Below, one piece after another: positions 1-5,004 of a stretch of 6,886 nucleotides of DNA. The stretch's first letter is position 1. Every line of letters starts with the position of its first letter. The position numbers were made by a program, and so were the translations under genes. The notes under the pieces are model-generated. The model was not told the origin of the DNA, ran no database searches, and saw nothing but the letters and a program-made list of their open reading frames with translations. Source of the stretch: a candidate division GN15 bacterium. GTDB taxonomy: Bacteria; Zixibacteria; MSB-5A5; GN15; FEB-12. Where the stretch lies: assembly GCA_014729205.1 (NCBI GenBank), contig WJKG01000279.1:1-6886 (forward strand), written 5' to 3'.

Positions 1-427
1 GCTTACAGGCGCTATTCGCCTCGGAAGAGACCTTTACTTTCAGTTCAATGTCTTCGCCGAAACGATCTTCATCGATCGAATTCTCCGGAACCAGGAAGTA
101 GCTGCCAGAGCCGACATCAGGCAGCGTCACTTGAGCGCCGTCTTCGGCCTCGATTTGGACGACCCCATCGCTGACAATGCTGAGACCGACATTGTCGCTG
201 TCAGAGTCGTTTCCATCACCGGCGACGGAAGCCGGTTCGGCGGGATCAGATGAGGTTTTGGGCCCCAGTGGAACAGAGGAAATGTAGTCGAGGACCTCGT
301 CAATGTCGGCCGAATCATTGCCGGGACCGACTGAATCGGAGGAACACCCCCAGAGCCATATTGAAGAGAATAGCAGAAGTACAGTTATGAGTGCCAATTT
401 GCTTCTTGATCCTGTCCACTTTGTCAT
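1..427 (-). CDS. Putative lipoprotein, C-terminus cut by the left edge
   Basis: 142 codons are visible from ATG at 427 and the frame is still open at base 1. The N-terminus has basic residues (K3, R8, K10), a hydrophobic stretch at about 11-26 and a Cys at 28 in the context LWGC. This fits a type II (lipoprotein) signal peptide, although Trp at -2 is not the usual lipobox residue. Ser follows the Cys, so outer-membrane sorting is more likely than inner-membrane retention. Residues 29-80 are a low-complexity linker rich in Ser, Asp, Gly and Pro. From about 80 the alternating polar and hydrophobic pattern suggests beta strands, with no domain I recognise. The start is supported by GAGGAGG (438-432), four bases before the ATG. 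The gene stands alone behind a long non-coding region. Function is unknown; confidence is high that it is an exported coding sequence and low on any role. Confidence 0.8.
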   Translation of the reverse strand, partial: MTKWTGSRSKLALITVLLLFSSIWLWGCSSDSVGPGNDSADIDEVLDYISSVPLGPKTSSDPAEPASVAGDGNDSDSDNVGLSIVSDGVVQIEAEDGAQVTLPDVGSGSYFLVPENSIDEDRFGEDIELKVKVSSEANSACK

Positions 428-463
428 CTTGCCTCCTCGTGTCCCTCGACAGCGTTTGCTGAA

Positions 464-496
464 TGTTTCAGCTCAGTGTTTCAATCAACTGTTTCA
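464..496. repeat. Three TGTTTCA repeats at exact 13-bp spacing
   Basis: TGTTTCA occurs at 464-470, 477-483 and 490-496, each starting 13 bases after the last. The 6-base spacers between copies differ in sequence, so only the heptamer is kept. The first copy also lies inside a perfect inverted repeat, GCTGAA-TGT-TTCAGC (458-472). The array is 37-70 bases upstream of the lipoprotein start, inside the predicted leader or promoter-proximal region. It could be a multi-site binding array for a repressor, activator or RNA-binding protein. Nothing in the window identifies a binder. Confidence 0.5.
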
Positions 497-538
497 GAAT
501 GAAGCAAAGTGGGTTCCTAAGACTGCACACTACCAGCT

Positions 539-547
539 ATTGTAGCA
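539..547 (-). promoter_or_regulatory. Candidate extended -10 promoter for the lipoprotein gene
   Basis: On the minus strand the sequence reads TGCTACAAT, a TG-n extension followed by a -10 hexamer matching TATAAT at five of six positions. No good -35 lies 16-18 bases upstream, which is tolerated in extended -10 promoters. Transcription would start near 532 and leave a leader of about 105 bases containing the three TGAAACA repeats. Sequence match only. Confidence 0.4.
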
Positions 548-623
548 CAACAACTTAAAGGTAGATTCGGCACATCATGAGCAGGCCAGAATGGTTGATC
601 TCCCATTGATTGTAGGGAACGTC

Positions 624-653
624 CGAGGGTTTTTTCAAATCTGAACACCCTCG
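624..653. other. Stem-loop with nested inner stem, no poly-T tail
   Basis: CGAGGGT (624-630) pairs perfectly with ACCCTCG (647-653). Inside the loop TTCA can pair with TGAA around AATC, giving a two-tier hairpin. Neither strand has a T-run right after the stem, and the run of six T lies inside the loop, so it is not a standard intrinsic terminator. It could be part of an RNA leader or a protein site. Confidence 0.4.
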
Positions 654-726
654 AAACCGACAGATGATCAAAAAGCGCTCCACTGAAGGTCCATACGCTG
701 GTCAGCGTGTCCAAACCAAGTGTGAT

Positions 727-740
727 TCTGTTCGAACAGA
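727..740. promoter_or_regulatory. Perfect 14-bp palindrome, possible operator
   Basis: TCTGTTCGAACAGA equals its own reverse complement over all 14 bases. It sits in non-coding DNA about 100 bases upstream of the candidate DinB promoter and about 180 bases upstream of the lipoprotein -10. The symmetry suits a dimeric helix-turn-helix regulator. It resembles GTTC/GAAC-type sites in general form but matches no operator I can name with confidence. Confidence 0.35.
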
Positions 741-835
741 CAACAGTCTCCGATGGCTCTGAAGGTTTTTTCGGCCACGTGCAGCCAGCACCGTCATGAT
801 ATTCGCTGGAACGTAGTGAACTGCCAGCCCCCAAC

Positions 836-865
836 TTGAACAGGTAGTTGGCTTCAGACTATACT
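836..865 (+). promoter_or_regulatory. Candidate sigma-70 type promoter for the DinB gene
   Basis: TTGAAC (836-841) and TATACT (860-865) are 18 bases apart and match the -35 and -10 consensus at four and five of six positions. Transcription would start near 872, leaving a leader of about 145 bases that contains the 923-947 hairpins. This is the best plus-strand match I found between 545 and 1015. Confidence 0.4.
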
Positions 866-922
866 ACTGACAAGGAAGGCAGATAGCCCTGTACTATATT
901 AATGTGGGAGGGAGTAGTTGTC

Positions 923-947
923 ACCAGAACTGACCAACTGTCTGGTC
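923..947 (+). other. Competing short hairpins in the DinB leader
   Basis: ACCAGA (923-928) can pair with TCTGGT (941-946), and GACCA (932-936) can pair with TGGTC (943-947). Both use the same 3' arm, so they are mutually exclusive. The stems are only 5-6 bp and may be chance. They lie about 70 bases before the ATG and do not cover the ribosome binding site. Confidence 0.25.
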
Positions 948-1015
948 GTTCTCGACGTATAGCAGTTAATCAGTAAACACAAGCTGAACCCCGATTCCGC
1001 AGGGAGAGAACATCA

Positions 1016-1522
1016 ATGCCAATGAGCGAGATTTTCCTGGCTGAGTTTGACCACGAGATGGCTAACACGCGTCGGACGCTGGAGCGGGTACCGGACAGCA
1101 AACTCGACTGGAAGCCCCACGACAAGTCGTTCACCTTCAAGCAGCTTGCCGGCCACCTTGCAAACATCCCGAATTGGGCGGCAGTTACGTGCAAGGAGGA
1201 TTCCTTCGACGTCTCACCCGGCGGTAAGAACGTCGAGACGCCAGAGCCAAACACCATGGCGGAATTGCTGAGTATGTTCGATGAGAACGTGCGCACGGCC
1301 CGGGAGGTGCTGGCGGCTACTACAGACGACCAGTTTGCGCAACCGTGGTCTCTTCTGGTGAATGGAGAGGCCCTGTTCACTATGCCCCGCTCGGCTGTGT
1401 TGCGCGGGATGATCTTCAACCATGCCATTCACCATCGCGGACAGCTTACCGTGTACTTGCGGTTGAATGACTTGCCGGTGCCTGCTTTGTACGGTCCCTC
1501 GGCCGACGAGCAGGGAAGCTGA
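1016..1522 (+). CDS. DinB-family (DinB/YfiT-like) putative metal-dependent protein
   Basis: 168 residues, the usual length for the DinB/YfiT four-helix-bundle superfamily. The family's three-His metal site is visible: H47 in QLAGHLANIPNW at the end of the second helix region, and H136 and H140 in NHAIHHRGQ, the H-x3-H helix with the characteristic RGQ after it. Family members are soluble cytoplasmic proteins. Some are thiol-dependent transferases (for example bacillithiol or mycothiol linked) or hydrolases, and many have no known reaction. DinB in this sense is not the E. coli DNA polymerase IV of the same name. The ATG at 1016 is preferred over the ATG at 1022 because AGGGAG (1001-1006) sits 9 bases before the first and 15 before the second. 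The gene stands alone, convergent with the sulfurtransferase gene. The substrate cannot be read from the sequence. Confidence 0.9.
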   Translation: MPMSEIFLAEFDHEMANTRRTLERVPDSKLDWKPHDKSFTFKQLAGHLANIPNWAAVTCKEDSFDVSPGGKNVETPEPNTMAELLSMFDENVRTAREVLAATTDDQFAQPWSLLVNGEALFTMPRSAVLRGMIFNHAIHHRGQLTVYLRLNDLPVPALYGPSADEQGS

Positions 1523-1538
1523 CTTATGAGACACTACC

Positions 1539-1572
1539 GAACAGATCAGGAGGCTTCGTGCCTCCTCTGTTC
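1539..1572. terminator. Likely bidirectional terminator hairpin between convergent genes
   Basis: AGGAGGC (1548-1554) pairs with GCCTCCT (1560-1566) around TTCGT, and GAACAG (1539-1544) extends the stem with CTGTTC (1567-1572) across a 3-base ATC bulge, giving 13 bp in all. It sits 16 bases after the DinB stop and 28 bases after the end of the minus-strand sulfurtransferase gene. Neither strand has a clear T-run after the stem, so it is not textbook, but position and stability favour a shared terminator or RNA 3'-end protector. Confidence 0.6.
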
Positions 1573-1600
1573 TGTTCAGCGCGGTCAGTAGATGTAGTTC

Positions 1601-2908
1601 TCAGGCGTTCCAGACAGGGCGCTGGTCCTCCGGTACTCCTCTTTCGATGGGGTTGTCAGGATCGGCACTCCACTCCATCCAGCCCCCATCATATACCGAT
1701 ACTCGTGGCCAACCCATAAGGTAAGCATTCCAGAAAGCCTCGCTGCCGCGCCAACCAGTGCCGCAGTAGAAAGCGACATGTTTCTCCGGAACTATCCCGT
1801 TGGCAGCCCAGATGGCGGCGACCTCATGGAACTCGCGCATGGTGTGATCGATGTTGCGATAGTTCTCCATGTGATAAGCATCGCTGCCGCAATTGCCGAA
1901 CACTGACCCGGGGATCCTCCCCACCTTCTCGATATAGTTGTAGCCGCTGACATTACCAACAAACTCCTCCCAACTGCGGATGCTCACCAGTTCACCGTCA
2001 TCGGAGGCCAGGAGTTCTTTGGCTTTGGGCGTGTCGACAATCAGGTCCGGCCGCTGCGGGATCGGTACCCCGAAGTCCTCGACCGGATGAATCTCGCCCT
2101 CCTCGGTAATGGTCTCATACCCGGCAGCGTTCCAGGCCTTCATACCACCATTGAGTATTCGCACGTCTTCGACTCCAGCATACAACAGGATCTGCGCACA
2201 GCGCATGGCCGCCAGATGACCGGCCATACGCCCGGGGTACTCATCTTCATTGTTGGGGTGCGAAAACCGACCGTAGAGTACAACCATTGTGTCGTGACGT
2301 ATTCCCATTTCCCGCAAGGCCTCCCGTAACTCATCGGGAGATCGGCGATTCCAGTCTTTTGATGACTCCAGGCGTTCGGTGTCCATATGGATGGAGCCGG
2401 GGATATGGCCTGATTCATAGTCACCGCGATAACGGTAGCTTGCATGGCAGATCACATAGTCGCGGCCATCGTAAGAAGCAGGATTGTCACCGGCGATCAC
2501 ATCTCGCACCCATTCCGGGTAGACGAGTTGTTGGTGCTTTGGGAGTCGCTCCATGGGAAGGCTGTCGTTTGCCGACCAGTCCATGAACCGGTCGAAAGTA
2601 CGCACGTGATCATAACCGATCTGCGTGAGAGCCTCCCGGACGACCTCGGAATCCTCCATGCCATACCCGTAGATAACGAGCCGCTTGTCTGGAGTGATCC
2701 CCTTTGCCTTCAGCAGATCCGTCCATTCATCAAACCGAGTCCATTCCAGCGGAAAGGTCTTTGCTCCCTTGATATGCCCGCCACGCGGTTCGTTGCGCAA
2801 CGCCCATCCGTTGTATGCAGCAATGGGGCGCACATCGAGAAGAAGGTAATCGCTTTCCATTGCTTGATGACTGAGTTCGTCGATTGTCGGTGAATTGCCT
2901 GGATTCAT
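1601..2908 (-). CDS. ynjE: Three-domain rhodanese sulfurtransferase, YnjE-like
   Basis: 435 residues forming three rhodanese-like domains in tandem (about 8-117, 128-265 and 290-425). Only the third has the catalytic Cys, C382 in FYCGTGWRGSE. Its CGTGWR loop is like that of E. coli YnjE, which has the same domain layout and nearly the same length. At the matching sites the first two domains carry Gly: G81 in IYGYG and G213 in LYGRF. The family moves sulfane sulfur from thiosulfate or mercaptopyruvate to thiol acceptors through a Cys persulfide. No signal peptide is seen, so cytoplasmic location is predicted. The start is ATG 2908, because GGAG (2921-2918) lies 9 bases before it; an in-frame GTG at 2923 has no ribosome binding site. 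It is the last gene of the cluster, 102 bases after the symporter. Assignment to the YnjE type is confident, the exact substrate is not. Confidence 0.9.
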   Translation of the reverse strand: MNPGNSPTIDELSHQAMESDYLLLDVRPIAAYNGWALRNEPRGGHIKGAKTFPLEWTRFDEWTDLLKAKGITPDKRLVIYGYGMEDSEVVREALTQIGYDHVRTFDRFMDWSANDSLPMERLPKHQQLVYPEWVRDVIAGDNPASYDGRDYVICHASYRYRGDYESGHIPGSIHMDTERLESSKDWNRRSPDELREALREMGIRHDTMVVLYGRFSHPNNEDEYPGRMAGHLAAMRCAQILLYAGVEDVRILNGGMKAWNAAGYETITEEGEIHPVEDFGVPIPQRPDLIVDTPKAKELLASDDGELVSIRSWEEFVGNVSGYNYIEKVGRIPGSVFGNCGSDAYHMENYRNIDHTMREFHEVAAIWAANGIVPEKHVAFYCGTGWRGSEAFWNAYLMGWPRVSVYDGGWMEWSADPDNPIERGVPEDQRPVWNA

Positions 2909-3010
2909 TAATCTACACTCCACGTTGCGGATCGGTTGTCCGGAGTCGTTATCGTTTAGTACCTACTTCAACAGCATAGTCGCCGCGAATGTTCTACTGT
3001 TACCGCGCCG
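2909..3010 (-). other. Spacer between symporter and sulfurtransferase genes
   Basis: These 102 bases hold the ribosome binding site of the sulfurtransferase gene (GGAG, 2921-2918). I find no hairpin plus T-run and no promoter with acceptable spacing; TTGAAG is present but a usable -10 is only about 12 bases away. Read-through from the symporter gene is therefore plausible. Confidence 0.4.
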
Positions 3011-4873
3011 TCACTCTGCGATCTCGCGGCTCATCCGTCGCCACCACACCGGAACAATAGCCAGACCGAGGACCATTGCAATGGCGGCATACACCGACGA
3101 TTGCCCCGGCAACGGGACCAGCAGCCGCGAGCACCCGTACAGCAAGAGGTAGACGGACAAACTGGTCATAACCGCCATGAATAGACCACGTTTTAGTGCT
3201 GACAACGGAACGGTGCGCTCGACACCCAGGCGCACGGCACTTTTCGCCCAGAACCCGGGCGGTCTGGTCTTCCTGTAGAATTCGGCTAACAGAGACGAGT
3301 CGGTGGGACGGGTAGCGAGCGTCACGATCACCACAATCACCGTCGATATCATTGACATCAGCAACAGGCGCAACCACTCGGCATCGGTTGTGAACAGGAT
3401 GATCGGAGCCAGAACCAGTGAGACGACAATCGCTGTTATCTCAGAATAGAGGTTGGTCCGCTCCCATATCCAACGCAACAGCAGCACCCCTCCGGTGCCG
3501 GCGCCAAAGAGAAGGCTGATATACCAGGCGGTTTGAATCGATCCCAGGTTGGCCATGATGGTCAGGGCAACCAGTAGAAGCAGCACATTTGACAGCCGTG
3601 CCACGACCACTAATTCGCGTTTGCGAGGTTCGCGCTTGAGCCATGCTCGGTTGATGATGCGCAGGTAGAGATCATTGGTCCAGTAGCCTGAGCCCCAGGA
3701 CAGGTGCGTGTCGATTGTCGAGGCGAGTGCAGCCAGCATGCCAGTGAGCACGAAACCCTTGACCACCGGAGGCAGCAGATCCTTGATTCCGGTGGCGAAC
3801 AGCAATTCGCGCCCGGCCACAAACTGATCACTGGTCGCTTCGCCGGTAGTGTAGGGATAGATGACCAGGAGGCCGACCCCAATTACCAGCCAGATTACAC
3901 TTCTGAAGAAGATCTGCAGCCAGGTAAACACTACCGCGGCCGTACGTGCATCGCGATCGCTTCGACAAGCCATCATTCGTTGTGCAAAGTAGCCGGTACC
4001 ATCGCTGTTGCGCTCAAACAGCCATTGCAAAGAGATGATGACGAGAAAGGGTAGCAAGGCTTCGCCTGATGTTGGACTGAATGAGAGCATCTTTCCTGCC
4101 TCGACAGCACCATACAGCTCTACCAGGCGAGCCGACAGGTTGCCGAAACCGCCCGATTCAACAACGACAATGATGGCGTAGATCAGCGTACCCACAGTGG
4201 CGATCATGAACTGAGCCGTGTCCGTTGCGATCACCGCGCGTAAACCACCGGTAAGTGAGTAGAGTCCCGTGAAGGCGAGGATGACGACAATACTGATCAT
4301 ATTGTTAGTGGTAGCCACCCATGGTTCCAGCCCGGTGGCGCCGGAAGCGATGGATACCCCCACAGTGGTCACTATTCGGTAGGCGATATCATAGAGCCCT
4401 GCTGGCAGCCATTGGTGCCACAGCAGGAAGACCTCGCTGATGCGGCAGGCGGCGATAAGCACCATGGCCATGATCGTACAGTTCATTATCGTGCCGTAGT
4501 ATATCGCCTTGAGTCCGCGAAGCGCTACGACGCCACGGCCACTGTACCGGATCTCGGTCAATTCAGCATCGGTGATTACGCCGGATCGTCGCCAGGCATG
4601 GCCGATCAGAAAGCCGATAATGAGAAACCCAAAGCCGTAGATCCACAGCCGCCACAACATGAAAATACCGCCGGTAGCTATGAGTCCCACCACCAATAGC
4701 GGCGTGTCGGCGGCGAACTGAGTTGCGGCCAGGCTGAATCCAGCTCGCCATCCCTTGACCGTTCGGCCGGCAAGGAAATACTCCTCGAGATTGCGCGATG
4801 CTTTGGAACGGTTGATGAACCCGTTAGTAACGCTGTACACCACAAACGCCACCACTATGAACAGATCAACTAT
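3011..4873 (-). CDS. Sodium:solute symporter (SSS family), probable ATA start
   Basis: 620 residues if started at the ATA codon at 4873, or 614 from the in-frame GTG at 4855. It is an inner-membrane protein with about 13 hydrophobic segments of the LeuT fold. SSS hallmarks seen are EEYFLAGR near residue 31, GGLRAV and TDTAQ at about 209-221, and TM8 with ASTIDTHLSWGSGYWTNDLY, whose S385 and T386 align with the two hydroxyl residues of the Na2 site in vSGLT and SGLT1. The charged stretch at about 520-560 precedes two final hydrophobic segments. The family couples Na+ entry to uptake of sugars, amino acids, carboxylates or similar; this substrate is unknown. AAGGAGG (4886-4880) lies 6 bases before the ATA but 24 before the GTG, and starting at ATA gives a typical short SSS N-terminus (MVDLFIVVAF). 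The preceding hydrolase gene ends 131 bases upstream, suggesting linked roles. Confidence 0.9.
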   Translation of the reverse strand: MVDLFIVVAFVVYSVTNGFINRSKASRNLEEYFLAGRTVKGWRAGFSLAATQFAADTPLLVVGLIATGGIFMLWRLWIYGFGFLIIGFLIGHAWRRSGVITDAELTEIRYSGRGVVALRGLKAIYYGTIMNCTIMAMVLIAACRISEVFLLWHQWLPAGLYDIAYRIVTTVGVSIASGATGLEPWVATTNNMISIVVILAFTGLYSLTGGLRAVIATDTAQFMIATVGTLIYAIIVVVESGGFGNLSARLVELYGAVEAGKMLSFSPTSGEALLPFLVIISLQWLFERNSDGTGYFAQRMMACRSDRDARTAAVVFTWLQIFFRSVIWLVIGVGLLVIYPYTTGEATSDQFVAGRELLFATGIKDLLPPVVKGFVLTGMLAALASTIDTHLSWGSGYWTNDLYLRIINRAWLKREPRKRELVVVARLSNVLLLLVALTIMANLGSIQTAWYISLLFGAGTGGVLLLRWIWERTNLYSEITAIVVSLVLAPIILFTTDAEWLRLLLMSMISTVIVVIVTLATRPTDSSLLAEFYRKTRPPGFWAKSAVRLGVERTVPLSALKRGLFMAVMTSLSVYLLLYGCSRLLVPLPGQSSVYAAIAMVLGLAIVPVWWRRMSREIAE

Positions 4874-4898
4874 GGCCTGCCTCCTTGGTGTGTCCCAT
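4866..4898 (-). CDS. Possible 10-codon leader peptide overlapping the symporter start
   Basis: ATG at 4898 opens a frame reading MGHTKEAGHS, ending at TGA 4868-4866. AGGGA lies 5-6 bases before this ATG, so it may be translated. It runs through the symporter ribosome binding site and ends 3 bases past the predicted ATA start codon, in another frame. Such overlap is typical of translational coupling or leader control, but an ORF this short can easily arise by chance. Confidence 0.25.
   Translation of the reverse strand: MGHTKEAGHS
4880..4886 (-). promoter_or_regulatory. Strong ribosome binding site deciding the symporter start
   Basis: AAGGAGG on the minus strand is a near-perfect Shine-Dalgarno site. 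Six bases follow before ATA (4873-4871), the optimal distance. No ATG, GTG or TTG lies 5-12 bases from it in the symporter frame; the first is GTG 4855. An in-frame TAA just upstream (ending near the ATG of the mini-ORF at 4898) rules out a much longer N-terminus. Confidence 0.7.
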
Positions 4899-5004
4899 TA
4901 GCGTCCCTGCACGAGATATTTTGCAAACAAGAGTCACCCCTGCTGGACCCGCTCATTGCGTTGGCTATGATCGTTCTCTATCGGTAGCGACCTACATGGG
5001 GCCG

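Larger units (their letters stand above)
428..1015. other. 588-base non-coding region between divergent genes
   Basis: This stretch separates the divergent lipoprotein and DinB genes. Frames on both strands are short, rich in Cys, Trp and Ser, lack ribosome binding sites and resemble no family I know, so I call no gene. It holds a candidate promoter for each flanking gene, the heptamer array (464-496), hairpins at 624-653 and 923-947, and a perfect palindrome at 727-740. At almost 600 bases it is far longer than two promoters need, so a small RNA or a decayed gene is possible, but nothing shows either directly. Confidence 0.6.

Noticed and set aside
517..834. Minus-strand open frame of 105 codons in the non-coding region
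   Set aside because: No ribosome binding site, composition rich in Cys, Trp and Ser, no recognisable motif, and it spans the hairpin and palindrome. It looks like a chance frame.
892..900. TACTAT/TATATT with CTGACA (867-872) as a second DinB promoter
   Set aside because: Spacing is 19 or 22 bases, outside the usual range; the TTGAAC-18-TATACT pair is better.
970..1428. Minus-strand open frame of 152 codons
   Set aside because: Lies antisense over the DinB gene, whose plus-strand frame has the family's His triad and a ribosome binding site.
2444..2893. Plus-strand open frame of 149 codons
   Set aside because: Antisense shadow of the sulfurtransferase gene, which has clear rhodanese motifs in the minus frame.
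2909..2923. GTG at 2923 as the sulfurtransferase start
   Set aside because: No Shine-Dalgarno site precedes it, while the ATG at 2908 has GGAG at 9 bases and gives the same length I recall for E. coli YnjE.
4874..5004. A separate promoter or terminator between hydrolase and symporter genes
   Set aside because: The best pair found (TTGCAA-18-GCTAAT) is weak, and hairpins there have only about 4-bp stems with no T-run.
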